From Agrostemma githago (Eukaryota; Streptophyta; Magnoliopsida; Caryophyllales; Caryophyllaceae): 64,000 nt of DNA. The stretch is from NCBI GenBank assembly GCA_958450325.1, contig OY288242.1:64681562-64745561 (forward strand). Direction: 5' to 3'. The number at the start of each line of letters is the position of its first letter. The stretch's first letter is position 1. The position numbers were made by a program, and so were the translations under genes. Positions 1 to 11,200 of the stretch are shown piece by piece. The notes beneath the pieces were generated by a model. It saw only the letters and a program-made list of their open reading frames with translations, had not been told where the DNA came from and did no database searches.

Positions 1-236
1 GCATTTTCCGTGAGAATAGTATTTCTGGTGGTCGAGTGGACCTGTTCTTGCAGCTTTTGGACCGCGCCGGCCAATGCGGCCAAAGGTCCGTCATCTTCGA
101 TCGAAGCATTGGGGGTTCCCTGTTCCACGGCACTGACCCGAGTGACGATGGCAATTTGGTCCTCCCTCATTTGTCACAATTGGTCTTGGATTTTGGCCAA
201 TGAAGCCGTCAACTCATCGATGGATTCTTTCGTCAT
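1..236 (-). pseudogene. gag N-terminus of element A, with premature stop
   Basis: The minus-strand ATG is at 236-234. The translation starts MTKESIDELTASLAKIQDQL and then hits TGA at 176-174 (codon 21); the same frame continues after the stop with a run ending LAALAGAVQKLQEQVHSTTR. This parallels the coiled N-terminus of gag in element C, which also has an alanine/glutamine-rich start followed by an LEEQV-type segment. In the family this part precedes the capsid-like region. The stop suggests a dead copy; CGA to TGA by deamination is a likely cause but is inference. The plus-strand ORF over this stretch is only its shadow. Confidence 0.68.
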
Positions 237-1302
237 GGTTCGAGTGAAGGGTGGCCTGTCTGTAAGAACACCGCGTAATCAGCAACTTAACCCGAATCCT
301 AAGAAAAGTACATCCCGAGCAAGGAAAAAAGGAAGAAGACTAAAACGGTAATGACTCGGAAAAGACACCTAGACGGGTGACTTGTGAAAAGGTGGGCCTT
401 CCTCAGGATCCAACTATGTGGGTTGGGCCCTGTTCGAACGAAGGTTCACGTGAGACATTCCCAGACTTTTAGACTCGATTGTGTTAACGGGCCAACCTTT
501 GTAGGAGTATGTCCTACGTAGGTGGGCCTTGCCTTAGTAAAATAAGGCGGACTAGGATAGGGGGGAAACTCGTGATGTAAGATCGACAGAGTTTCGACGC
601 TAGAGACTTCAACGACTTATGACACGACCCAACACTGCTAAATACGGGAAGTCCTAAGAAGAGAAAGTTTTGAATATGATATTTTTTGAAAAGCCCGAAA
701 AATCCGGGGTGGAACCGGCTTTTTTTTCGAGAAGAAAACGGAAGAGGTGGACCGGGTGACGGTTTGAAAAATTTCGAAAATAATTTCGAGTTTTGAATTG
801 CGCATAATACCGGCTAGAAAAAGGCTATTTTGAGTAAAATCGTAAGTCCTAAATTGGGTATATGCCCGAGGTTTTGAAATTGGATATTTTGAAAAAGATG
901 CAAATTTTGAAAATGACGGTTTTTTTGAAAAAAATGTGGATCAAGTAGCACGTAGTCATGGAAACAGTATAATGACACCATGTATGCTTTTAAGCTAAGT
1001 CTCGGTCAGTCCATAAGGGTCTATACCAGTGTACATAGCCTATCGAGAATCGGGGCGGACTCCCTAAGTCGAGTTGAGCTTAGGACATGCCGTAAAACTC
1101 ATACGAATCGGCTAATGGACACCTTTGACATATCCAATTTGGACTACATCAATGGTATAGTGGGACGTCGGTCTCCAGTACCGGCCCGGGAAAAATGGGG
1201 TTATGCATGAACCGTAAAACTAAAACGCGTATTGTACTAGTCAAACGATTTCTATTCGAGTCTCACCCTGAGGATGCCGAAGGTTAGTAACGCATCAGTT
1301 AA
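237..1302 (-). other. Untranslated leader of element A
   Basis: About 1.07 kb between primer site and gag ATG, strongly similar to 19400-20377 (element B) and, in the other orientation, to 34035-35089 (element C). No gag-like coding is seen in the sense direction. An antisense 76-codon ORF (980-1210 +) is shared with B but not with C. Leaders of this kind usually hold dimerisation and packaging signals; no specific signal can be assigned here. Confidence 0.6.
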
Positions 1303-1320
1303 TCCCCAGCGGAGTCGCCA
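1303..1320 (-). other. Primer binding site of element A (tRNA-Arg type)
   Basis: The minus-strand sequence TGGCGACTCCGCTGGGGA starts 3 nt inside the LTR end. It is complementary to the 3' end of a plant tRNA-Arg (…TCCCCAGCGGAGTCGCCA, recalled from family knowledge), the primer type known for Ogre/Tat elements. An identical 18-mer is found in elements B and C. Confidence 0.78.
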
Positions 1321-1323
1321 AAT

Positions 1324-3684
1324 TGTGGACATGACATAGGTCCACCCCAACGCGGCCACGCGCGGGTTTGGGGAGGCGAAGGAATCTCCATATGAGATGG
1401 TCAAATTGAAATTTAAATCGAAGTTGGAGTCGCCATCGAACTTTGTGGGAGTTCGGGCCCGTTCGAACCCACTCTATGTCGTAGTGGGCCGTGTACAAAA
1501 TACGGCCCATTTCCGGTGTCAGAGTTTATCGGGTTCGTCCCTTAGCATTTGATACCGATACCGACTTGATCGGATATCATGTATTGAATGACTCTCGTTG
1601 CCAATGGTTTCGGACATCCGGAAACCATGGTTCTGAGTAAGGGGTGAGGGTACGTGTTGGGAAGTTCACTAAGAACACCCAACCCCGCCCGCACATTAGC
1701 GGCCTCTACTAGGATATCGAATGATTTTTGAATACGCGCGTTAGTTGAACGATGAATGATATGCAAACATTGTTATCCTAAGCATGTGAGGAATTGAACG
1801 GGTTGCTAAGTCGGTTTAATGCATGAAAAATTAACGTCAAAGTTGAATTTAGCATGTGAGATTCGTTTTAGTATAATAAAACAAATGATGAAAAGGAATA
1901 AACTTGCTACAAGATAAACAAACGAGTTAGTATCGATTTGTAAATAATAATATAGCAAATAAATATACGAGATCGAGAAAATAAATATTAATCGAAATCT
2001 GGAAAATATTGTTAAAAAGACGTTGTTTTGTATAAAAAACGATGTTCGGAAAATATAATTAAAAAAAAAGAGAGAGAGAAAGGCGCGTCGTGGCAGCCGG
2101 CCGCGCGGCTCGCCCGGGATTCCGGCGAGTCGCGTGTCGGTCTGTTTTTTTTGAAGACGATTTTTCGAAGATTCGACTAAATCGCGTACAAATATTGCAT
2201 AACTTGTGCTCGATCTAATATTTTCGATATTCGTTATATTCGATAATTGACTACGAAATCAATATCAAATACTCGGAATAGTTTTGGAAAAGATATAAAT
2301 TTTAGAAATCGTTTCGTAGAAAAATAAAACGAACGAAAAGGCTAAAAAAAGACCCGGGTTTCAGGCCCGTGCGCGAGTCGCCTGGGCGTGGCGCGACTCG
2401 CGTGCGGGTCTGTCCGATTTTTATTTTTTGTTCGAAATTGCTAATTTTGATAAATCGCGTACAAAATATGAATTAATTTGTATTCGGTTTTATGTTTTCG
2501 ATATTCGTCGTACCCGATATTCGATTATGAAATCGATATCGAGTACTCGGAATGAATTAAAAAAGTTTTTGTAAAAAGAAGTTTGAACGAAGAAAAGATG
2601 TAACGATTTTTAACATCGTCGAGATCTTAATATAATTCTTTTTCGATACAATATTCGATTATAGAAAATCGATATCATATTTTTAAGAATGTTCGATATA
2701 TGAAAATAGTTTTTAATAATATTGATATTAGAAAATTTAAAAAAAAAACGACGAATGACCCGTAAAAAAACGAGAAGGAGAAAAAGAGAAGAAAGAGAAA
2801 TCGGGTTTGGTACACCCTCAACCTACATGCTTCAGTCTACTCGGATCAGAGCTCGTCGGGACGTGGCTTGGGCACAGGAGCGTCGAGTGGATGTTGGTGA
2901 GTTGCGGTGGTTCGGTTTAGACGTGAGACGGGTGAAGGGTGTCGGGTATCGAGACTGGTTTCCTTCGGGTTTTGGACGTAATATCGGTTTCCTAATGCTA
3001 AGGTTGATGCTTTTCAGGAATTATGTTGTATGAATAATTGATTGTGTGTGTTGTGATATGATATTTTCTGATGTCGAAAGTGTTGTATGCAAGGGGCTAT
3101 TTATAGGGAGTTCCCGACCTTGGCTAGGAGAGTTTGAACTATCGTTTAAGATAGGAAACGTAAGAAGCTGAAAGGCATGCGAATTCCGCTTACTTGCCGA
3201 AGAAGCAAGGGAAACACGGCTGGTTTGTGCTGTTTGGCCGAGTGTTTGCACTCGGTCGGGTGTCTGAATCGGTTTTCGGATAGGATTCCTACTTGAGATC
3301 GAATTCTACCTTAAACATAATTGTTTAATATTTGTGTAGCTGATTTTTGTGGAGTTTGAGTTCGAACCAACCGTGTGAGGTGTCACGGTTGACTCACGAG
3401 TCTCGGGAAATATCTTTGACCGGATTTTGACTCGGTCGCTAAAAGACGGTTTTACCCCTGGTGTCGGATTCGACCCAAATTAGTGTTATTTGACTAGAAA
3501 CGACCCACTGGGCCTGAATTTGAGGTTGGTTTTGTGAAATTTGTACTCCTTAAAAAGCCCAAGCTAAATATCTATGATTTCGAGCCCATTTCCGAGTACG
3601 TTAAAGCATGTTTGCGTCCGATCATCATCGGGTGTTTGTCGGAAACTACTATAGACACCTTGCAGCTAAATGTGGGTGTCTACA
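1324..3684 (-). repeat. 5' LTR of element A
   Basis: Begins (plus sense) TGTGGACATGACATAGG and ends GTGTCTACA, the terminal signatures of the LTRs of B. About 2.36 kb. On the minus strand a TATA box (TATAAATAG) lies at 3105-3097, matching the equivalent box in B. The interior carries short GC-rich islands with CGCGAGTCGCC-type motifs and AT-rich stretches, as in B. Confidence 0.76.
3097..3105 (-). promoter_or_regulatory. TATA box of LTR A
   Basis: TATAAATAG on the minus strand, in the same sequence context (GGGGCTATTTATAGG on the plus strand) as in both LTRs of B. It probably drives the genomic retroelement transcript. Confidence 0.5.
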
Positions 3685-4132
3685 GTTGGTCCACTCGATC
3701 GAGTGGGTCTGGTCGGGTGGGTGACTCTTTTTAGAGATCGAGTTTTATCTCTAGTGGAGAGGTTTAGTTGCTTAATTCTTCTTTGTAGCTGATTTTTGGT
3801 GGTATTTGACTTCAACTCAGATTTTTGAAGTGGCGTGGCAGATTTTTAGGTCTCGGAAATGCCTTTCACCGGGTTTTCACTCGGTCGCTAAAAGACGGTT
3901 TTGCCCTGGTGTCGGTTTCTACTCAAATTAGTCTTATTTGACTGAAAACGGTCCATTGGGCCTGAATTTGAGGTTGGTTTGGTGCGATTTTTACTCCGCT
4001 AAAAGTCCACGCCAAATACTATTGATTCCGAGTCCAAAATCGAGTGTATTAAGTCATGTTTATGTCCGATCATCATCGGGTGTTTTTTGGAAACGGCTAT
4101 AGACACCTAGCGGCCAAATGTGGGTGTCTACA
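3685..4132 (-). repeat. Second, diverged copy of the LTR outer (U3) end
   Basis: About 448 bp that repeats the layout of 3236-3684: GTAGCTGATTTTTG near 3337 and again near 3784, the CGGTCGCTAAAAGACGG block in both, and a second GTGGGTGTCTACA end at 4132. It carries one CCACTCGATCGAGTGG palindrome near 3690. It is either a tandem duplication of U3 or the remnant of an older LTR into which A inserted; divergence from the inner copy favours the second. Confidence 0.58.
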
Positions 4133-4980
4133 CATGTGTTCTTTTGAGTCTTTAAAAGAGCTTATCAGACAGTAAATTATCCACATCGATAAATTATAAA
4201 AAATAAATTCTATATTATAAATAAGAGTAATCATTCTACATTACATATCCACCAAAACTTCCACATCGAAAAATTTTAAAAAAAATCTGTATTATAAATA
4301 AGAGTAATCATTCATCATTAGATAAAAAATTCTATATTATAAATAAGAGTAATCATTCATCATTAGATATTAATCAAACTTAAGTAAAATTATCCTACAT
4401 CGAAAAAAAATTTAGTAAAATTATTTCATATTGAAAGAATAATGTCAATGAAAGATTTTGTATTTTTTTGTAGATGGTTTGTCCCACATTAAAAGAATAA
4501 TGTCACTGTGAAATTTACTATGAGTTTTAAATACTTTTTTTTTCTATAATTGTAGTTAAGGTATAAAATATCAATTTACCTTTATTTTATAATCTTCATA
4601 TGAGATCTTTTATTTCTATATAACTTTTTTTCCAATGTAACTAAGCCAACTAATAACCCGTGCAACGCACGGGCTTTAATCTAGTTTTTTATTTATTTTT
4701 TGCCATTTTATATTTTTGAAGACCTGTCAATCCTAATGACGGGTTTGCTCCATCCCAAATCGAACCTACCTCAACCCTATTTTATTAATTAGTTTTAAAA
4801 CCGATCCAAAACGTTAATTAGTTTATTTTTCAACATTATTTTGACAAAAAGTTCGGATCGTACGGTATAATGATTGTTTATTGGAGTATAATTTGTGCAT
4901 AATCTTCGCATGAGTATGTTACAGAATACTCGTTAATGCTTACTCCGTAATAGTATCATTTGTATATATGCTCAATCATT
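4133..4980. other. AT-rich intergenic DNA with a three-copy repeat
   Basis: No gene seen. An imperfect unit of about 65-70 bp containing ATTATAAATAAGAGTAATCATT occurs three times between about 4193 and 4375. A Helitron-like 3' end follows at 4657-4684. The stretch just left of 4981 (about 4943-4981) is duplicated at about 6363-6402. Confidence 0.5.
4657..4684 (+). mobile_element. Helitron-like 3' terminus
   Basis: A 7-bp stem hairpin (CCCGTGC-AAC-GCACGGG, 4657-4673) is followed after 7 nt by CTAG and then T, the hairpin-CTRR-T pattern of Helitron 3' ends. The 5' TC end was not located, so length and orientation of any parent element are unknown. Confidence 0.35.
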
Positions 4981-4981
4981 G

Positions 4982-6350
4982 CACTACTACATTTCGTCAT
5001 CAACATTTCTGCCACGTCGTCGGCGCTTTATACGTGAATTTACTCTTTTACCCTTCCATAATTATGATTAATGATATTAATTAAGTTTCTTAATTAATCT
5101 AATTAATATTTCCGAGTAAATTAAAATTACGATTTTTGTACTTTTGAACGGTTTTTGAGGCACATGTCTCAACGTAACTCTTTTACCCTTCTGTAATATT
5201 GATTAATGAATTTAATTAAGTTTCTTAATTAACGTAACTATTATATTCTCGATTAATTTGAAATTACGGTTTTTTGAACTATTGAACGGTTTTTTCCCAC
5301 TCCAAATCCGTACTCAAGTAAGTATATCTATCTATTTTGTATTACCTTTTAGCTTCTACTCCGTATTTGATTATTTTAGATCGATTAGTTTGATTATAAT
5401 TAGTATTAGGTTGATAGTTTAGGTTCCCCGTAGCTAATCTGTGCTTGATTAATACATGTAATACCCGATTTGAGTAGTTATTGTTTTCTATATTCGATTT
5501 TGGTATCGGTTTGGGTGACGTTGGGATCGATTTCTGGGTTTAGGGCCGCTGAAAATCGACCGCGATTCCGGAATTTCGCGTCTGGGGGGTCCCCTGGACG
5601 CCGGAAATTCGCGTCTGGGGGGTCCCCTGGACGCCCAAAACCCACGCCCAACAGGCCCAGATGCAAAATTACAAAAATTTGTAATTACCAAGGCTCAAAC
5701 CCACAACCTCTCAAACACAAATGAGTCTCTTTACTACTGAACCAATTGAACATTGTTGATAAACCTTACTAAAATATTATCAATATTTGATTCTAAAACC
5801 CCCTAAAATCGCCTATTAATACAATTTTAATATTATTAATAATATTAGTGTTGTTGTGGGTGGGGGAAGATATATAATATAACATAATCCGTAACGTAAT
5901 AAAATGACGGTTTTAAAAAATAAACCATTTTATTATCGAGTTTCATTAACATGATTAAACTTTTTAATTTCATTAACAAAGTTAGTGAATGTAATTAGGG
6001 AAGGACGTTGTTGTCTTTTCAAATTAAAAACCGCCGACAACCTAATTTCTAGAAAAGTCGGGTTTTTAGAAAAGTCGGGTTTCTCTAAAGAAAAGACGCT
6101 TTTTTTTAAGTGAGAGAAAATAAAATTAAATATGGTGAGTGGAGTTTGAGTGGATATATAATAAGGACAAGATAATAACGGAACGGTTTGAAAAATTAAA
6201 AAACCGCTTCATTAACGAGTTTCAATAACTAATCTAACTTCTAAAATTACATAACATTAGTTAACTAATCTAATTAAGGCAAGGGCAAGATCGCCTTTTA
6301 CATTAAAAAACGCCGACGACGTGGCTGAAATGCCGACGACGAAAAACAGC
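4982..6350. mobile_element. Non-autonomous TIR transposon, about 1.37 kb
   Basis: The left end CACTACTACATTTCGTC… and the right end …GACGAAAAACAGC are imperfect inverted repeats of about 47 bp; both contain the exact block GCCACGTCGTCGGCG on their inner side. An 11-bp direct repeat CTCAATCATTG directly flanks both ends. The CACTAC start suggests CACTA-like, but the 11-bp flanking repeat would fit a Mutator-like element better. No transposase ORF inside. Near 5573-5635 a 32-bp GC-rich unit (CGCGTCTGGGGGGTCCCC core) is present twice. Confidence 0.48.
5575..5634. repeat. Two-copy 32-bp GC-rich direct repeat
   Basis: TTCGCGTCTGGGGGGTCCCC followed by TGGACGCC occurs twice in tandem. It gives a weak FASGGSPGR amino-acid repeat in one frame, but the ORFs on both strands are short, overlapping and unlike any protein I know. 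Confidence 0.5.
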
Positions 6351-6353
6351 ACT

Positions 6354-8215
6354 CAATCATTGCCTCCGTAATAGTATCATTTGTATATATGCTCAATCAT
6401 TGCCTCCATTAAATGATCACTTAGAGCATGTACATTAGTGTGATAGTGCGAGAACGAGAAACTTGGGAGAAGCAAAATAATATTAAAAAAAGAAAGTGAC
6501 TGCTGATTGTGCAAGAGAGAGAGAGGGCGAGTTCCTCGACTGTGCGAGAATGCAGTCCTGCCAATTCTGCAGGATCTTTTCTTTTTTCTTTTAATTTTTT
6601 TTATTAAAATATTAATTTTCATATAAAACGAAAAATGCGTACGTATTTAATTGTGAAACGTTGTTTATAATTATAACTGTGATTAGTATCGTTAGTTTTT
6701 GATTAGTTAAAATTAATTAATTAATTAGGACTAATATGAATATATATCATTTATTTATTTACGGGTTCTAATCAGACATGTTGTACGGGTTGCCGTTAGA
6801 GTTGTTAAAATAGCTAACCTCTTAATTACGTTTTTTTACGTTTAGTAATAAAATTTGCTTTTATATTTTACTCTCAAAGTTATTTCAAAATAAGTAATTC
6901 AATTTCATAAGCGATGATTGGCGAAAAATGAAGTGATTCGAAGAATTTTTTTTTAAAAAAAACTCATATTACTTTTAAATAAAAAGTGAAAGGAATTTTC
7001 AATTTTAATATATTTCATAAACCCGATACCAACCCATAAATTTAACAAGTCATCTCTTGTAAGACCGTCTTAAAGTTAATAAAACTTATTTTTAAATAAA
7101 TGTTAAATGATGAATTATTGAGGTGGATAGTGGGATATAAAAAAAGTAAGAGAGAGAATGATAAATGAATTCTTGTTGATGTAGGATGTTTTTGGTGAAA
7201 ATGTAAGAGTGAGTGGAAAGATGATGTGGATGTTGAATAGGATAGAGAAAAGGTGAAAAAGTGAAAGATGAGAATTGGGTAATTATTGACTTCTTGTTGA
7301 TGTAGATGCTCTTATGATCACCTAAACAACTAGTCTCTCGTGAGACCGTCTCACACTAAAATAGTGTGAGACATAACAAAATACACTAATAACCAACATT
7401 TAACAAAATTAAAATTAAAATAAAAATAAAATGTAACCACCCTTATGTGAGAGGTCTCACAATAACGTTTTTGTGTCACCTAAATTAGTCATAATATCTT
7501 TTTCATTATATATTGCCTTTAATGATAATAAAATAATCATCTTTCAATCAATCATTTCATATCAGTTTTTCTAGTGTGTTCAGTAGGCTCACATTAATAG
7601 ATTAATTAAGGATAATTGATTCACTCGCATATTGTCATGAGAAAATTGAAATATTTATTTATAGTTACCACACTTAAATAATAGACTAGAGAATCTTTCC
7701 CTAATTAATCTATTAACGTGTGCCCGTTTGCGGGCACATATTAGAAAAATTGCATATTATCGTAATAATTGAGTAACATATCCAAATTAAAATGGTAGTA
7801 ATAATATGAAGATACAGGATACGGTGAAGCCCGGATGTAACTCGCCATATCAACTACTCGTACTTACGTAGTTTATACCCGTTCATCTATTTTTATTTTT
7901 TCTACTTTTTTTAATGGATTGTTCATCTTTAAACTTCTGACGTAGAGTTTTCACCTTTTAATTGATTCTTGTGAATCAATATCATATCATTTATGATCCC
8001 CGCTTTTATCTCAATTTTCATTTTTCGTCCTTTACTCTATTTTTCTCTTATCCACGACCCATTATTAGATTTAAAAATGGATAGTCCGACAAATCTCACA
8101 ATTAGTCAGCGGTCAAATGTGAACAACTCAAGGTCCCACACCCTTCCCCCGTCTATATTACCCATGCACATACATAGTGACATAGACCAGGCGCACAAAA
8201 GTTTCAATTTCGCAT
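6354..8215. other. AT-rich intergenic DNA upstream of the epoxide hydrolase gene
   Basis: No gene recognised. It contains a further copy of the 4.94 kb sequence (about 6363-6402), MITE-like ends such as CTTGTTGATGTAGATGCTC near 7290, a GTGAGACCGTCTCAC motif near 7340 with its partner GTGAGAGGTCTCACA near 7448, and a GC hairpin (GTGCCCG-TTT-CGGGCAC type) near 7720 that could be another Helitron-like end. Confidence 0.4.
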
Positions 8216-8224
8216 TATAAAATA
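8216..8224 (+). promoter_or_regulatory. Probable TATA box of the epoxide hydrolase gene
   Basis: TATAAAATA lies 71 bp upstream of the ATG at 8295, which leaves a short 5' leader of about 40-50 nt if transcription starts 25-35 nt downstream of the box. It is the best TATA match in the proximal region. Confidence 0.5.
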
Positions 8225-8294
8225 TACTCCTACCACGCATTAGCCAAAAGGCAGACAAGTGCGAAACTGACACAACAACGCACGAGGAAAAAAT

Positions 8295-11200
8295 ATGGAA
8301 GGTAGTACAGATTCGGATGGAATTAGGCACAGAATGGTAAGGGTGAACGGGATAAAGATGCACGTGGCAGAGAAAGGGCCGGAGGAGGGGGAGGTGGTGT
8401 TATTCCTGCACGGGTTCCCGGAGCTGTGGTACTCGTGGAGGCACCAGATGGTGTCCCTGTCGGCACTGGGGTACCGTGCAGTGGCACCCGACATGCGAGG
8501 CTACGGCGACACCGACTCCCCCTCCGATGCCAGCAGCTACACCTACGGACACATAGTCGGGGACTTGGTGGGTCTGATGCAGGAGTTGGGTGTGAAGCAG
8601 GTGTTCTTGGTGGGCCACGACTGGGGCGCCATCATCGCATGGTGGTTCTGCCTCTTCCGTCCTGATCTCGTCAAGGCCCTGGTCAATACCAGCGTGGCTT
8701 TCATTCCCAGGGATCCTCATTCCAGTCTAATCCAGAAGTTGCACGCTGCTTACGGCCATGATTATTACATGTCTCGCTTTCAGGTACACCCTACCCTACA
8801 CACACATTATCTCTCTCGTACCGAATATTTCAGTCATGTGGACCGCACACCACATCCACCTGATTTTAAAATCCAAAATGAGAGGAAAGTGGATGATGAA
8901 TTATTGATGTCGGATAAAGGGTCAATTCCACTTGTTATCCATCTATACTCTTCTCCCTCCTTTTCATACATTTGTCTTTTTATACACTATTCAAGTAAAA
9001 ATAATATTCTATATATATAACTTTTAATATATAAAATAAAATATAATCAAGTGAGATTTTGATTAAATTGTTTGATCGAGTGTATCAAAAATATCAATTA
9101 TTTATAATTTTTTAAAATACGTAACTAAAACTATGGACAAAAGAAAGCTATGAAATTTATTGGAACGGAGGGGATAATATTACTGGTAGAGGTGGCAATC
9201 ATGCACGGCGGGTCGAGTTTAGATTCGACAACGGGTCAATATCTTTTTTTAGGTAGGTCGCTATTGGATCGGGTCACTTTGGTCAGTTGAACTCGCAAGT
9301 CAAACGGGTTTGGATCCGTCATCATTGAGTCCAAATATTTTATGATATTAACTCGTTATTTTTTTCCACTTGTTCTCGTTCAATCCATACTTTGTAGGGA
9401 CTCACTTTGTGAGAAGAAAAATGGCCTCTAGGTAGACTTGTCAAAAAAATTACCCGACCTTAAACTATCCGAAAAAAAACTCGAAAAAACTCACCTGAAA
9501 ATGACCGAAACTCGAAAGTGACCCGACGCGATAATAACCCGAATATATTCGGAGAAAACCTGCTCGTACTCGTTACCCGCCCGTATTTGACCCAAAACCT
9601 GTATAAACTCGACCCGTATAAAACTCATATTTTCCAAACTCGAAATACTCCCGACCTGTATTTTACCCGAACTCGAAACTCGATTACCCGACTCGTTCGA
9701 CAGGTCTAGCTGCTCTAGGTAAAGCTTGGATTAGATGGGAGAAAATAATAATTTTTTGGGTAGGGTTTTTTCCTAATGAGGTTTTATTTAATTTTAACGT
9801 GGTGACTGGTGAGACGATATTACCCTCTCATTTGACATCTCGTTTCGTTAACAAAAATCCAAATTTAATTGAAATTCAACCTAACCGAGTCTGACCACCC
9901 AACTCGCCAGCTACCACCACCACCCCAACAGCCACCCTCCAATTTTTTTCATAAACCCTAATTTACTTCACCAGTTTCAATTAAATAATAATCAGAAAAA
10001 AAAAATGTAACTATTTCTATAATTTAATCCTTCAATTTCAATTAAATTTTGATTAGAAAAAGTAATTAATGTAACCAAACAAGTAATTTAGGGAACGAAA
10101 GCAATGATTAGTTCATCATTAATTGAATTAGGGCTAATGATCGATCTCTTAATTTACTCCACCAATTTCAATTAAACAACAATTAGAAAAAAAAGTAACA
10201 AACCCTAATTTAATCATTTAATTTGAATTAAATATTACCTTAACCAAAAAGTAATTTAAGAAAAATGGTGATTACTTCATCACTAATTGAATAGGGCTCA
10301 TGATCGATCAGTAATTGTGGTTTGAATAGTTTAATGCAAATGATAGAAAAATGGTTTTTGGTTGAGAGAATTGTGAATTATTAGAATGGTAAATTTGGAA
10401 ATATTAAGAAAAATACATTAGGATTAATTAAAGTTGCGTTAGGAAAAAATAATTCCATAACTTTACGGAAAAAGTAATTCCGTAAAGTTTATCGGACTCG
10501 ATTACTTTGTCGTTATCACTTCCATTTAGATCAATTTAAAAGATACAAAGTACTCCTAGTTTTCTAGTCATCAATCTTATCAGTTGGGTTTCAAATTGGG
10601 CGGGTTTGAGTCACAGATTATCGGGTCTCGCGTCAGAAACACGTAAGAACGGGTCGGTTTTGGGTAAACCTGGCAAATGGGTCAACCGAGACGGGCTTGA
10701 GTCGGGTCACTTTTGGGTAATAGAAATCGGGTTGGGTCGGGTCATTTCGGGCTCGGGTCGTTTTCGGTGATTCGTTTTCTATAATAATAGTCGGGTCACT
10801 TTCAGGTTAGCCCGAGACAATTCGGGTTACGGGTCAACCTCGAGTCTTCAGTATGACAGTCGGGTTATTCGAACAGGGTCAGTTTCTCAAGGTCTAGTTT
10901 TGCGTGACTAAATTTTCAGATTCTAATGATCGGATCAGATTAGTCAGATCGTATCAACTTTTGCCGGACCTGGATATTAGATCATCCCTAAATTATACGA
11001 GTAATGAAGTTAATATTTCGGTCAATAGTACTCTCTCCCGTACAGTCGTACAGTATTAATCTCACAATTAATCTTTTATCTTTAGTCAAATTTTCCAAAC
11101 TTCCCAAATTACGAGTAATACAGAGAATTACTCTCTCTCATACTAAATATTTCAGTCAATATTAGACTATCCCACACAATAGAGAAGTTAACCATCCTCT

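Larger units (their letters stand above)
1..3684 (-). mobile_element. LTR retrotransposon A (Tat-type Ty3/gypsy), 5' part, cut by the window edge
   Basis: Read on the minus strand this is the 5' LTR (right), primer site, about 1.1 kb leader and the start of gag (left); the rest lies outside the window. The LTR, primer site and leader match elements B and C closely, for example the CACGTAGTCATGGAAACAG block near 950 recurs near 20020. Assignment to the Tat (Ogre/Retand) branch rests on the tRNA-Arg-type primer site, the very long LTR and similarity to element C, whose pol is readable. The target duplication cannot be checked because the other end is missing. Confidence 0.82.

Noticed and set aside
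10..351. Plus-strand 113-codon ORF at the left edge
   Set aside because: It is the antisense shadow of the gag start of element A (ATG at 236 on the minus strand).
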